This document shows, one piece after another, positions 28,195 to 37,377 of a stretch of DNA of 64,000 nucleotides. Position numbers and translations under genes: made by a program. Below the pieces are notes generated by a model. The model worked only from the letters and a program-made list of their open reading frames with translations, had not been told where the DNA came from and searched no databases. This DNA is from Ligaoa zhengdingensis. Its GTDB lineage: Bacteria; Bacillota; Clostridia; Oscillospirales; Ruminococcaceae. Position 1 is the first letter of the stretch. Every line of letters begins with the position of its first letter. Location of the stretch: NCBI RefSeq assembly GCF_014384885.1, contig NZ_JACRST010000001.1, positions 310,001 to 374,000 on the forward strand, read 5' to 3'.

Positions 28195-28752
28195 ATGAAT
28201 ACCAAAAATAACAGGCGCAAACGGGCGTCCATGCAGAGAATTGAGCAGGTCTTAGTGGAGCTTCTGCAAACGAAAGATCTAAATCAAATCAGCGTGTCCG
28301 ACATATGCAAAAGGGCAAATCTAAACCGCAGTACCTTTTACGCCAACTATGTGGATATATATGGGTTGGCCGACGCGATACGGGAAAAGCTGGAAGCCCA
28401 GGTTGCAGAATTATATAAAGATGAAGTTACGCAGGGATTTAACTCCAACAACTATCTGATACTATTTCAACATATAGTGGAAAATCAACTTTTTTATCGC
28501 ACTTACTTCAAACTGGGATACGATGAAAAATATAGGATTTGGGCCTATGACTACAATCTTGCAGAGAAGCATTTTGACGGTCGTTTCATTGAGTACCACA
28601 TGGAGTTTTTTAAGAGCGGACTGACCAGAATTATCAAGCTGTGGCTACAAAACGGCTGCAAAGAAACGCCCGAAGAAATGTTTGAAATCATAAAAAGCGA
28701 GTACCGAGGACGTGAGGAAATTTTTGCTGGACAGCCCTCAAAAGGGACATAA
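28195..28752 (+). CDS. TetR/AcrR-family transcriptional regulator
   Basis: 185-residue one-component repressor. The N-terminal helix-turn-helix (about 10-60) reads RIEQVLVELLQTKDLNQISVSDI then CKRANLNRSTFYANYVDIYGL, the TetR recognition helix. The C-terminal ligand domain is of the short Firmicutes type (TetR_C-like, FRTY-type segment NQLFYRTYFKLG). Divergent from a three-gene membrane operon with a shared regulatory region, so it probably represses that operon and itself. The inducer is unknown. Confidence 0.92.
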   Translation: MNTKNNRRKRASMQRIEQVLVELLQTKDLNQISVSDICKRANLNRSTFYANYVDIYGLADAIREKLEAQVAELYKDEVTQGFNSNNYLILFQHIVENQLFYRTYFKLGYDEKYRIWAYDYNLAEKHFDGRFIEYHMEFFKSGLTRIIKLWLQNGCKETPEEMFEIIKSEYRGREEIFAGQPSKGT

Positions 28753-28835
28753 TAGGCTTGACAAAACAGACAATATATGATAATTTTATGCCTCAACTGA
28801 ATTTGGTACGCCTTGTCCGGCTGTGGAGGAAACCT

Positions 28836-29201
28836 ATGAAGATTGATATTATCCAGGCAGGAGACACGAATATTGCGGTCGTTTTCAGCGAGAAACCGGT
28901 CATCGTGGATGTCCAATCCGCCCTGGATCTAATTTTAAGTGTGAGTTACCAGACAGATGTACGCCGAATTGTCATCAACAAAGAAGCGATGGGAGATGAA
29001 TTTTTCATTTTAAGCACAGGCTTGGCCGGCGAAATCCTTCAGAAATTCATCAACTACCAGGTTAAAGTGGCGATGTACGGCGACTATTCCCGCTATACCA
29101 GCAAGCCGTTAAAAGATTTTATCTATGAAAGCAATCGTGGAAAAAATATTTTTTTCACCGGCACAAAGGAAGAGGCCATCGACAAACTAAAAGAAAAATA
29201 A
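28836..29201 (+). CDS. DUF4180 domain protein
   Basis: 121-residue soluble alpha/beta protein matching DUF4180: begins MKIDIIQAGDTNIAVVFSE, contains DVQSALDLILSVSYQTDVRRIVINKEAM, and ends with NRGKNIFFTGTKEEAIDKL. Relatives sit next to transcriptional regulators, but the function is unknown. The start is the ATG at 28836 with GGAGG six bases upstream; the longer frame from 28758 lacks a site. It follows tetR by 83 bases and may be read from the same transcript. Confidence 0.85.
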   Translation: MKIDIIQAGDTNIAVVFSEKPVIVDVQSALDLILSVSYQTDVRRIVINKEAMGDEFFILSTGLAGEILQKFINYQVKVAMYGDYSRYTSKPLKDFIYESNRGKNIFFTGTKEEAIDKLKEK

Positions 29202-29228
29202 CCGGCAAAATGTACCCATTTTAGTGAA

Positions 29229-29266
29229 AAAGCAGGTCGCGGGAGTCCTCCGTGACCTGCTTGCTT
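29229..29266. terminator. bidirectional terminator, DUF4180 / rsmI
   Basis: Stem AAGCAGGTCnCGG / CCGnGACCTGCTT; a T-run follows on the minus strand (after rsmI) and TTGCTTTCT on the plus strand. Confidence 0.75.
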
Positions 29267-29273
29267 TCTGTAT

Positions 29274-30110
29274 TCAATTATTTTCCTGCGACAGCGCGGC
29301 CTTATAGAGGTCGCCCTTTTTGTATCCGGTTTCCTTCGCCAGCTCCTTGGCGGCCGAGGTGATCGGCTCCCCGCCTCGCACCCGTGTGCGAACCAGCTCG
29401 ACCGCGTCGTCGAAGCTGAGCTCGGTCCGAGCGGGCTCCGGGGCGCCCTCCACCACCAGCACATATTCGCCCCGCGGCGGCTGTTGCTCATAAAGCTCCA
29501 ATGCGCCGGAAAGGGTGGTGCGGATGACCTCCTCGTGCAGCTTGGTCAGCTCGCGCGCCAGCGAAACGCGCCGGTCGCCCAGCGCCTCCAACAAATCCCG
29601 CAGGGTATTCACCAATTTGTGGGGCGCTTCATAAAAGATCAGCGTGTGCCGGTCCCCTTTGATCGATTCGAGGTGCTCCAGCCGGTTTTTGCGGTTGGTG
29701 GAGAGGAACCCCTCAAAGGAAAATCGCGCGGTGGAAAGCCCGGACACCGCCAATGCGGACACCACCGCGGACGGCCCCGGCACCACGACCACGGCCACGC
29801 CGCGTTCCGCGCACAGGCGCACCAGATCTTCCCCTGGGTCGGAGATACAGGGCATCCCCGCGTCGGTCACCACCGCGCAGCTCTCCCCTGCCAAAATTCG
29901 CTCCACAATCTGTTCACTCACCGCCTCGCGGCTGTGCTGATGGTAGCTCATGGTGTGCTTTTTGATATCGAAGTGGTTGAGTAGTTTCTGGGTCACACGG
30001 GTGTCCTCCGCGGCGATAAAATCGACCGCGCACAGCGTCTGCACCGCGCGAGGCGTCATATCGTTCAAATTGCCGATGGGCGTACCCACCACATACAGCG
30101 TCCCAGCCAT
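29274..30110 (-). CDS. rsmI: 16S rRNA (cytidine1402-2'-O)-methyltransferase
   Basis: SAM-dependent SPOUT-unrelated tetrapyrrole-methylase-fold enzyme that methylates C1402 in the ribosomal P site (278 residues, normal length). Seen: LYVVGTPIGNLNDMTPRAVQTL, AEDTRVTQKLLNHF, SDAGMPCISDPG-like VTDAGMPCISDPGEDLV, and VVPGPSAVVSALAVSGL. The start is the ATG in TGATG, overlapping the stop of the upstream methylase. It pairs with trmN6-like as a common Firmicutes operon. Confidence 0.95.
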   Translation of the reverse strand: MAGTLYVVGTPIGNLNDMTPRAVQTLCAVDFIAAEDTRVTQKLLNHFDIKKHTMSYHQHSREAVSEQIVERILAGESCAVVTDAGMPCISDPGEDLVRLCAERGVAVVVVPGPSAVVSALAVSGLSTARFSFEGFLSTNRKNRLEHLESIKGDRHTLIFYEAPHKLVNTLRDLLEALGDRRVSLARELTKLHEEVIRTTLSGALELYEQQPPRGEYVLVVEGAPEPARTELSFDDAVELVRTRVRGGEPITSAAKELAKETGYKKGDLYKAALSQENN

Positions 30111-30841
30111 CACACTTTCCCCCCGCCATAAATTTCAAGCAGCTCCTCGCTGAAGCCGTCGCGCCCGCCGCCTTCGATGATCAGCGGCTTTTCCACCTGC
30201 AAGCTGGGTTTGGCCCCGCGCTTGCCCTGCACCAGAAACAGCCAGGGCGCGCAGCCCTCGCGCTGCTGCACAAAGCGGAGCCGCTTGGGCTCCACCCCGG
30301 CTTGGCGCATCGCCTCCAGCACATCGGGCAGGCGCTCTGGGCGCTGGCAGACACACAGCCGGCCGCCGAATTTGAGCAACCGCGCCGCCGATGCGCACAC
30401 GTCGCGGATGGTACACAGCACCTCGTGGCGCGCGATGCGCTCGCTGTCCAATTCGCTGAGAATTCCCGTCTTGGCGACCTTATAAGGCGGGTTGCAGGTG
30501 ACCAAATCGAATTGACCCGCCGGGAGCAGGCCGTCCAACGCCTTCAGATCGGCAAGCACCGGCAGCAGGCGCCCGTGCAGCCCGTTGCGCTCCACCGTGA
30601 GCTTGAGCTGTTCAATCGCCTTGGGCTGAATTTCCACCGCATACACCTGTCTGGGCGGGTCCTTCCGGAACCAGAGCAGCGGAATGATGCCGCAGCCCGA
30701 CCCCAAGTCGCAGGCCAGATCCTTGCGCCGGTGCCCCGCAAAGTGCGCAAGCAAAAAAGCGTCCGTGCCGAACTTGTGGTCGGGGGTGACGCAGATCGAA
30801 AGCTCGGGGGTGAGCTGTTCAAAGGTAGATTCAAACTCCAT
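30110..30841 (-). CDS. tRNA1(Val) A37 N6-methyltransferase-like (TrmN6 family)
   Basis: 243-residue class I SAM-dependent methylase. Seen: motif I DLGSGCGIIPLLW, the N6-adenine-type catalytic motif NPPYK, and a COG4123-type C-terminal half. In bacteria this family modifies tRNA-Val A37. The ATG has AGGAG upstream. It overlaps rsmI (TGATG), a frequent arrangement in Firmicutes, which supports an RNA role over a protein or DNA one. Confidence 0.85.
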   Translation of the reverse strand: MEFESTFEQLTPELSICVTPDHKFGTDAFLLAHFAGHRRKDLACDLGSGCGIIPLLWFRKDPPRQVYAVEIQPKAIEQLKLTVERNGLHGRLLPVLADLKALDGLLPAGQFDLVTCNPPYKVAKTGILSELDSERIARHEVLCTIRDVCASAARLLKFGGRLCVCQRPERLPDVLEAMRQAGVEPKRLRFVQQREGCAPWLFLVQGKRGAKPSLQVEKPLIIEGGGRDGFSEELLEIYGGGKV

Positions 30842-30863
30842 ATACAGGGTTCTCCTATTGTAA

Positions 30864-32030
30864 TCAGCAGTAGCCGCGATCCACCGTGACCACTGCGTAA
30901 TAATTGGGATCGATCTCCTTGAGCTTCCGGGCGATCAGTTCTTTGATCTCCGCGCTGCTCTGCTCTGTCTCGACCGGAACATTGACATCGAAGATAAAAT
31001 TGGTCAGGGCCCCGCCGTAGACCGCGCGAAAGTCGTGGATGGTAAAGGAAGGATCGATCTCCTGCACCAGCCGCCGGGTGAGGACGCGCAGCTCATTGGT
31101 CTTTTCGCAGTCGGTCTCGATCGGGTCGAGGTGGATCACCACCTCGACGTTGAGCTTCTCAGCGATCTCGCGCTCGGCGCGGTCGATGATATCGTGCGAG
31201 GCGAGGATGTCGCTGTGCACCGACACCTCGGCATGCACCGAGGCGAACCGGCGGCTCGGCCCGTAGTCGTGTACGATCAGATCGTGGATGCCCAGGATGC
31301 CGTCGTAGGCGCGCACCATGTCGCCGATCTTTTTCACCAGGTCGGGGTCGGGCTTGACTCCCAGCAGGGGGTCGATGGTATCCTTCGCCACCCCATAGCC
31401 CGCGTAGAGGATGAGCACCGCGACGATCAGACCCATCACGCCGTCGATCGGCAGGGTGGTGAAGCGGGCCGCCACCACCGAGACCAGCGTCACGCCGGTG
31501 GCGCACACATCCGAGATGCTGTCCACCGCGGTGGCCTCCATGGCCGCCGATCCGATCCGCCTGCCCAGGCGCTTGTTGAACGCACCCATCCAGAGCTTAA
31601 CCGCGATGCTCACCAGCAGGCCGACCACCACGATGATGCTGAACTGCACCGGCTCCGGGTTCAAAATTTTATCGAGCGAGGTCTTGCCGATTTCAACGCC
31701 CACCAGCATGATGAACAGCGATATCAGCAGGCCGCTGAGGTATTCGATGCGGCCATGCCCGAAGGGATGGTCGCGGTCGGCCGGCTTGGACGCCATCTTG
31801 AAGCCCACCAGCGTCACCAGCGAGGAGCCCACATCCGACAGGTTGTTGAATGCATCGGCGGTCACCGCAATGCTGCGGGAGAGGCTGCCCAAGACAAATT
31901 TCACCGTGAACAGGAAGATGTTGCACACCATTCCCACGACGCTGCTGAGAACCCCGTAGCGCCCGCGCACCCGGCTGTTTTCAGTCTGATCCGCATCCTT
32001 GATGAACCACTTAACCAACAAATCTGTCAT
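30864..32030 (-). CDS. cation diffusion facilitator transporter
   Basis: 388-residue CDF efflux protein. Six membrane helices (about 25-230) followed by two cytoplasmic ferredoxin-like domains (about 240-310 and 315-388), longer than the usual single one. Metal site residues are NxxxD in helix 2 (FNNLSD) and DxxxD in helix 5 (VDSISD), plus DHPFGHGRIEYLSG. The Asn/Asp set fits Mn2+ or Fe2+ transport better than Zn2+ (HxxxD); this is inference. The ATG has GGAGGGG upstream. Confidence 0.9.
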   Translation of the reverse strand: MTDLLVKWFIKDADQTENSRVRGRYGVLSSVVGMVCNIFLFTVKFVLGSLSRSIAVTADAFNNLSDVGSSLVTLVGFKMASKPADRDHPFGHGRIEYLSGLLISLFIMLVGVEIGKTSLDKILNPEPVQFSIIVVVGLLVSIAVKLWMGAFNKRLGRRIGSAAMEATAVDSISDVCATGVTLVSVVAARFTTLPIDGVMGLIVAVLILYAGYGVAKDTIDPLLGVKPDPDLVKKIGDMVRAYDGILGIHDLIVHDYGPSRRFASVHAEVSVHSDILASHDIIDRAEREIAEKLNVEVVIHLDPIETDCEKTNELRVLTRRLVQEIDPSFTIHDFRAVYGGALTNFIFDVNVPVETEQSSAEIKELIARKLKEIDPNYYAVVTVDRGYC

Positions 32031-32192
32031 TGGCTACCCCTCCGCTGCAACTATTTTTCAAAGGCTTAGTATACCATAAATTGCGCCTTATTTCACCGTT
32101 TTTTTCCGTGCGCCGCTGAAAAATATTGTCAGCAGTTCCGCATCCGCATATCTTCACCGCCGCTGCACAAAGTAGCTTCGAGGTGTTGCAAA

Positions 32193-32582
32193 ATGAAACG
32201 GATGCGAAACGGAATGCTGCTCTTTTTGATTGGAAGCAGCGGCTATTCTTTGATCGAGGTGCTCTGGCGCAAATATACCCACTGGACGATGGCGCTGACC
32301 GGCGGCGTCTGCTTTGTGGTACTGCACGGAATCTTCCGGCGCTGCCGCCCGCTGTGGAAAAAGTGCGTGTACGGCGCGGCCTCGATCACCGGGGTGGAAT
32401 TCACCGTGGGCTGCGTGGTCAACCGCCTGCTCGGTTGGAACGTGTGGGACTATTCGCACATGAGCGGCAACCTGCTCGGCCAGGTCTGCCCGCTGTACAC
32501 GTTTTTGTGGAGCCTGCTCTGCATCCCGGTTTCGGGGCTGAGCCGTCTGCTCGACCGCCATCTGCTGACCGACAAGAGCTGA
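32193..32582 (+). CDS. putative ABC transporter permease-like membrane protein (CmpB family)
   Basis: 129-residue protein with about four helices, matching the ABC_trans_CmpB family by GYSLIEVLWRKYTHWTM..GG and the later GNLLGQVCPLYTFLWSLLC. Despite the name, transport has not been shown for the family. The ATG follows GAGGTGTTGCAAA. It is a single gene with a strong terminator. Confidence 0.75.
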   Translation: MKRMRNGMLLFLIGSSGYSLIEVLWRKYTHWTMALTGGVCFVVLHGIFRRCRPLWKKCVYGAASITGVEFTVGCVVNRLLGWNVWDYSHMSGNLLGQVCPLYTFLWSLLCIPVSGLSRLLDRHLLTDKS

Positions 32583-32610
32583 GCTTACCGCTCCAACTGG
32601 GGAAGAAAAT

Positions 32611-32656
32611 CGCCCGGGGATGAATGCAGCCGCTTCATCTGTCCGGGCGTTTTATT
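32611..32656. terminator. terminator between CmpB-type gene and murI
   Basis: Stem CGCCCGG / CCGGGCG with an inner GATGA/TCATC, followed by TTTTATTATTTT on the plus strand. Confidence 0.8.
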
Positions 32657-32659
32657 ATT

Positions 32660-33448
32660 TTAGACCGAATGGATCACCGCAGGCGTCTTGATCGCGAGCC
32701 GCTCCAGCACCGCCTGATAGACCGGAGCGGAACCGCTCATATAGATGTCGAACCGACCGCCCCCGGTATCGTTGAGGAGGTTATTGTTCCTTAAATATTC
32801 CGCGGCAGCCGCCACCTGGGCGCAGGCCGGATTGATAAATTCCACCCCGGGCGCGGCCTGCTCAAATACCTCGCTGACGATGGGATAATGGGTACAGCCG
32901 TACAGGACATGCCCCAGCGGATAGGCGGCCAACATATGGTCGAGGTGTCCCTTCACCTCCGCACGGATGGCGTCTAAGTCGAACTCGCCACAGTCGACCA
33001 ACGCCGCCAGGTTGTGGCTCGGCTCGCTATAAACCGCGATGGACGGATCGTTCTCATGGATCAAGCGCTCGTAAGCCCCGGTGCGGATGGTGAGCTCCGT
33101 GGCGATCACCCCCACTGCGGGGAGGCCGCGCCGCGCCACCGCGCGCGCCACCGGCCCGATGATGCCGAAGATCGGGAAGGGGTACTCCGCCTGGAACCGC
33201 GGCAGCAGCGAGGAGGTGGTATTGCACGCCACCACCACCGCTTTGATCCCCTGCTCCCGCAGGAAGCCGATGGTGCTTCGGGCGATCTCCACAATGTTGT
33301 CGGCGGTGCGGTTGCCATAGGGGCAGTGCTTGTTGTCTCCAAAATAGACGATGTCCTCGTGCGGGAGCTGCCGTTCCAGTTCCTTGACCACTGTCAGGCC
33401 GCCCACCCCGGAATCCAGCACACCGATTCTCTTGCGGTTTTCATTCAT
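32660..33448 (-). CDS. murI: glutamate racemase
   Basis: Makes D-glutamate for peptidoglycan (262 residues). Both catalytic cysteines are present: VVACNTTSS and LYGCTHYP, along with the substrate loop GVLDSGVGGLTV at the N-terminus and GDNKHCPYGNR. The start is the ATG at 33448; about 35 in-frame codons upstream lack protein character. The ribosome site AAGGAAG is about eleven bases away. Cytoplasmic, essential in most bacteria. Confidence 0.95.
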   Translation of the reverse strand: MNENRKRIGVLDSGVGGLTVVKELERQLPHEDIVYFGDNKHCPYGNRTADNIVEIARSTIGFLREQGIKAVVVACNTTSSLLPRFQAEYPFPIFGIIGPVARAVARRGLPAVGVIATELTIRTGAYERLIHENDPSIAVYSEPSHNLAALVDCGEFDLDAIRAEVKGHLDHMLAAYPLGHVLYGCTHYPIVSEVFEQAAPGVEFINPACAQVAAAAEYLRNNNLLNDTGGGRFDIYMSGSAPVYQAVLERLAIKTPAVIHSV

Positions 33449-33580
33449 GCGCACACGCTTCCTTCGCTGTGTTTTTTCGCCCGCTTTCTCCCGGAAAGCC
33501 GCCGGGCGACAACTTTTTCTATTGTAGCACAACGGAGTGGAAATATCCAGCAAAAACCGGCGAAACCCGCCGCCAAGGGG

Positions 33581-34213
33581 TCACTCCACCAGGGATGCGG
33601 CCAACGCCAGCAGCTCCCCCGGGGTGAGCGGGATATAACGCGCCGCAATCCCCGACGGGTCCGCCGCGCTCCAGCCCGCGAGGGCGAAATCCACCCCCGC
33701 GCCATGTGCGCAAGCCCAGTCGTGCGCGGTGTCGCCGATATAGAGCGTCTCGCCGGGCAGCGCTCCGGTCCGCTGAAGATAGTGGAGCATCGGCGCGGGC
33801 GACGGCTTGTGCTCAGCGGTGTCATCCGCTGTGACCATCACCTCGAAGTAGTGGCTGAGCTTTCTCAGGCTGGGATCGGTCTCCACCTCCCCGCGGGTGC
33901 GGGAGGTGATAACGCCCATGGGGACGCCGCGCCGGAAAAGCTCCTCTAACAGCTCTGGAATCCCGTCGAAAGTCCTGGCATACGGGAGCATCTTATCGTA
34001 ATAGCCGTTCCACTCATCCATCAGGTCGGACGTCGCTTCCAACCCGAGCATGGTGAGCACCCGCCCGCTAGGCACCCCCAGGGAAAAGCGGCAGTCCTCC
34101 AGCGCCACCTCTCTCCCCTGCCGCGAGCGAATCAGCCGCTGCAGGGCGGTCAGGCAGATCTCCTCGGTATCCAGCAGGGTTCCGTCCACATCAAATACAA
34201 AATAACGATACAT
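33581..34213 (-). CDS. HAD-family hydrolase (phosphoglycolate phosphatase-like)
   Basis: 210-residue HAD phosphatase. Motif I FDVDGTLLDT holds the nucleophile Asp, motif II is GVITSRT, motif III lysine is in AEHKPSPAP, and motif IV IGDTAHDW. A helical cap lies between residues about 15 and 85. Similar to Gph/PGMB-type subfamilies; the substrate cannot be told. AAGGAGAAACAG precedes the ATG. It sits 19 bases before the stop of, and downstream of, the beta-CASP gene and is probably co-transcribed with it. Confidence 0.88.
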   Translation of the reverse strand: MYRYFVFDVDGTLLDTEEICLTALQRLIRSRQGREVALEDCRFSLGVPSGRVLTMLGLEATSDLMDEWNGYYDKMLPYARTFDGIPELLEELFRRGVPMGVITSRTRGEVETDPSLRKLSHYFEVMVTADDTAEHKPSPAPMLHYLQRTGALPGETLYIGDTAHDWACAHGAGVDFALAGWSAADPSGIAARYIPLTPGELLALAASLVE

Positions 34214-34231
34214 CTGTTTCTCCTTAAAAGT

Positions 34232-35833
34232 CTATCGATCCCACTTGTCGCAGAGCGAATTGATCTGATCCGCAAACTTGGCGAGGTCCTTGTTGGCTCC
34301 GCCCTCGCTGCGTTTGATGACGGTCAGCAGGCGCTGGCCGGCAGCGAGCAGGCGCGCGAATACATCGGATGCCCGGCGCGCAGCAGGCTGGCCGCGGCGG
34401 ATGCGCTCCTTCACGCCCTCGTCCAGGCAGAGGTCGCGCGCGAGGTCGAAGCGCGCTCCGGTGTAGGGCGCGACTGCGCGATATCCGTGCTCGTTGACGA
34501 GGCAGGCGGTGAACATATCGCAGACGCTGTCCTCACCGTGCACCACAAATACCCGCTGCGGCTTTTGGGCGAACGCGCCGATCCAGCGCAGCAAACCCGC
34601 TCGATCGGCGTGCCCGCTGATGCCCTCCATCCGCTGGATTTCGGCGCGCACCTCGATCGTCTCGCCGAACAGCTTGACCGCCTGTGCGCCCTCCTGCAGG
34701 GCACGGCCTAAGGTGCCCGCCGCCTGGTAGCCCACGAACAGCACGGTGCACTCCGGCCGCCACAGGTTGTGCTTGAGGTGGTGCTTGATTCGACCCGCCT
34801 CGCACATACCCGATGCGGACAGGATCACCTTTGGCTCTTTATCGAAATTGATCGCGCGGGAATCGTCGCTGGTGACCGATACCTTGAGATCCAGAAACGC
34901 GATCGGGTTGATCCCCCGGCGCACCAGGTCGAGCGCTTCCTCGTCGAAATAGCCCTTGACATTTTCCTTGAAGATGTTGGTGGCCTCTACAGCGAGCGGG
35001 CTGTCCACATACACCGGGAAACCGTCGTGCCCCTTGACCAAACCGTCCGCTTTGATCCTTCGGATGAAGTACAGGAGCTCCTGTGTACGGCCCACCGCGA
35101 ACGAGGGGATCACCAGGTTGCCGCCGCGGTCTAAGGTGCGCTGGATCACCGCCGCAAGCTGCGCGACGTAATCCGGCCGGCCGCCGTGGTTGCGGTCGCC
35201 GTAGGTGGATTCCATGACGACATAGTCGGCGTCGGTGATGTACTGTGGATCGCGGATGAGCGGCTGGTCGAGGTTGCCGATATCGCCCGAGAAGGCCAGC
35301 TTCCTGCGGACCTCCCCTTCCGTCAGCCATACCTCGATGCTCGCTGAGCCCAGCAGGTGGCCCGCGTCCACAAATCGGATGCGAATCCCCTCGCACAGGT
35401 CGATCGTCTCGCCGTATTCGTGCGGGACAAAGCGCGCCAACGCGCCCTGCGCGTCCTCGATATCGTAAAGGGGCTGGTACTCCTCCCGCCCCGCGCGCTT
35501 GGCTTTGCGGTTGCGCCACTCAGCCTCAAACATCTGGATGTGCGCGCTGTCGCGCAGCATGATGTCGCACAGGTCCGCAGTGGCCGAGGTGGTGTGGATT
35601 TCGCCCCGGAACCCCCGCGCGTAGAGCAGCGGCAGCAGGCCGGAATGGTCGATGTGCGCGTGGGTGAGCAGCACATAATCGATCTCCGACGGATTGACCG
35701 GGATCTCCTGGTTCTGGTACTCATCCGGCCCCTGCTCCATGCCGCAGTCGACCAGGATGCGCCTTTCGCACACCTCGAGGTAGTGGCAGCTGCCCGTCAC
35801 CTCGTGGTCTGCGCCCAAAAATGTTAACAACAT
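34232..35833 (-). CDS. metallo-beta-lactamase / beta-CASP RNA-processing protein
   Basis: 533-residue protein: MBL fold (about 1-200) with HAHIDHSG, beta-CASP domain (about 215-400) and the RMMBL motif GISGHADRAGLLRWI (about 425-440). This is the YsgA/CPSF73-like group of RNA exonucleases/endonucleases. About 95 extra C-terminal residues follow, charged and helical. The start is the ATG at 35833 with AAAGGGGG upstream; a longer frame runs to 35941 without a site. Confidence 0.9.
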   Translation of the reverse strand: MLLTFLGADHEVTGSCHYLEVCERRILVDCGMEQGPDEYQNQEIPVNPSEIDYVLLTHAHIDHSGLLPLLYARGFRGEIHTTSATADLCDIMLRDSAHIQMFEAEWRNRKAKRAGREEYQPLYDIEDAQGALARFVPHEYGETIDLCEGIRIRFVDAGHLLGSASIEVWLTEGEVRRKLAFSGDIGNLDQPLIRDPQYITDADYVVMESTYGDRNHGGRPDYVAQLAAVIQRTLDRGGNLVIPSFAVGRTQELLYFIRRIKADGLVKGHDGFPVYVDSPLAVEATNIFKENVKGYFDEEALDLVRRGINPIAFLDLKVSVTSDDSRAINFDKEPKVILSASGMCEAGRIKHHLKHNLWRPECTVLFVGYQAAGTLGRALQEGAQAVKLFGETIEVRAEIQRMEGISGHADRAGLLRWIGAFAQKPQRVFVVHGEDSVCDMFTACLVNEHGYRAVAPYTGARFDLARDLCLDEGVKERIRRGQPAARRASDVFARLLAAGQRLLTVIKRSEGGANKDLAKFADQINSLCDKWDR

Positions 35834-35910
35834 CAATTCGTCCCCCTTTATTGGTTCCATTGTACCATCCGCACACCCGGCGGGCAAGCCGGAAATGGGG
35901 AAAAACGAGC

Positions 35911-35939
35911 AAAACGCCCCGCCCGATACCGGGCGGGGC
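35911..35939 (-). terminator. terminator of the aspS-gatC/gatA/gatB operon
   Basis: 10-bp perfect GC stem GCCCCGCCCG / CGGGCGGGGC followed on the minus strand by GTTTTGC. Confidence 0.85.
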
Positions 35940-35949
35940 ACAAAGGGTC

Positions 35950-37377
35950 TTATTCTTCGAGCAGCTTCTCAAGCAGCGCACGGGTGACTACCGGGTTGGC
36001 GCGCCCGCCGGTGGCGCGCATCACCTGGCCGATCAAAGTTTGAATCGCGCTGGATTTACCCTTTTTGTAGTCGGCCGCCGCCCTAGCGTTCTCCTCAACC
36101 GCCCGCAGTGCCGCCGGCCGCAGCGCCTCTTCATCGCTGATCTGCCAGAGCTGATGCTCCTCAGCCAGCCCGACCGGATCCGCATCCTGATGCCACATCA
36201 GGGAGACGAGCTTTTTGCCCGCCGCGCTGCCCAGTCTTTCGTCGGCCAAGAGGTCGGCCAACGTGGCCAGATGCTCCGGCGCGATCGGAATGTCGGTCTG
36301 CTCGGGCGCGAGCAGGCGGAACACCTCGGAGGTGATGAGGTTGGCGAGCAGCTTGGGAGCCTTGGTGCTGGCCGCGGCCGCCTCGAAGTAATCGGCCACC
36401 GCCCGCTCGTTCACCAGCGCCTCAGCGTCTCCGGCGGTCAGGCCGTAGCGCTCCACATACTCCTGCTTGCGCGCATCGGGCAACTCGGGGATCTCCTCCC
36501 CGATGGCCGCGAGCACCTCCTGGCTGAGCACAATCGGAACGAGGTCGGGATCGGGGAAGTAGCGATAGTCGTTCGCATCCTCCTTTTTGCGCATCGAGAA
36601 GGTCTTGCCGGTGGCCTGGTCGAAGCGGCGGGTTTCCTGCACAATTTCTTCCCCGGCCTCGACCGCCTCCACCTGGCGCTGGAATTCATATTCGATCGCC
36701 TTTTGGATGAACTGGAAGGAGTTGAGGTTCTTCATCTCGGTGCGGGTGCCGAGCGTCTGGCTGCCCTTTTTGCGCACCGAGAGGTTCACGTCGCAGCGCA
36801 GGCTGCCCTCCTGCATTTTGCAGTCGGATACCCCCACATATAACATGATGGCGCGCAGCTTGCGCAGATAAGCCGCCGCCTCGGCTGCGCTGCGGATATC
36901 CGGCTCGGACACGATCTCGATGAGCGGCACGCCGCAGCGGTTGTAGTCGCACAAGGTGCCGCCGCCCTCCTTGTGCACCAGCTTGCCCGCATCCTCCTCG
37001 ATGTGGATGCGGGTGATGCCGATTCGCTTGGGGCCATTCTCCCCTTCGATATCCAGCCAGCCGCCCGAACAGAGCGGCAGGTCGTACTGCGAAATCTGGT
37101 AGGCCTTGGGCAGGTCGGGGTAGAAGTAGTTTTTGCGGTCCTGTTTTGAATAGCGGGCGATCGAGCAGTGGGTGGCGAGGCCCGCCTTCACCGCGTACCG
37201 CACCACCTGTTTGTTGAGCACCGGCAGGGTGCCGGGCATCCCCATGCACACCGGGCAACACTGGGTGTTCGGCTCGGCGCCGAATGCGGTGGAGCATTCG
37301 CAAAAAATCTTGGTTCTGGTCTTGAGCTCCACATGGACCTCCAGCCCGATCACCATCTCATAGGCGGATGTGTTCAT
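35950..37377 (-). CDS. gatB: Asp-tRNA(Asn)/Glu-tRNA(Gln) amidotransferase subunit B
   Basis: tRNA-binding and kinase subunit of GatCAB (475 residues). Seen: EMVIGLEVHVELKTRTKIFCEC at the N-terminus, the zinc-site cysteines (CECS...CCPVCMG), the SKQDRKNYFYPDLPKAYQISQYD region, RTEMKNLNSFQFIQKAIEYE, and the YqeY-like C-terminal domain (about 330-475). GGAAAGGAGGGG precedes the ATG. It overlaps gatA by four bases (ATGA) and is the last gene before the terminator. Confidence 0.97.
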   Translation of the reverse strand: MNTSAYEMVIGLEVHVELKTRTKIFCECSTAFGAEPNTQCCPVCMGMPGTLPVLNKQVVRYAVKAGLATHCSIARYSKQDRKNYFYPDLPKAYQISQYDLPLCSGGWLDIEGENGPKRIGITRIHIEEDAGKLVHKEGGGTLCDYNRCGVPLIEIVSEPDIRSAAEAAAYLRKLRAIMLYVGVSDCKMQEGSLRCDVNLSVRKKGSQTLGTRTEMKNLNSFQFIQKAIEYEFQRQVEAVEAGEEIVQETRRFDQATGKTFSMRKKEDANDYRYFPDPDLVPIVLSQEVLAAIGEEIPELPDARKQEYVERYGLTAGDAEALVNERAVADYFEAAAASTKAPKLLANLITSEVFRLLAPEQTDIPIAPEHLATLADLLADERLGSAAGKKLVSLMWHQDADPVGLAEEHQLWQISDEEALRPAALRAVEENARAAADYKKGKSSAIQTLIGQVMRATGGRANPVVTRALLEKLLEE

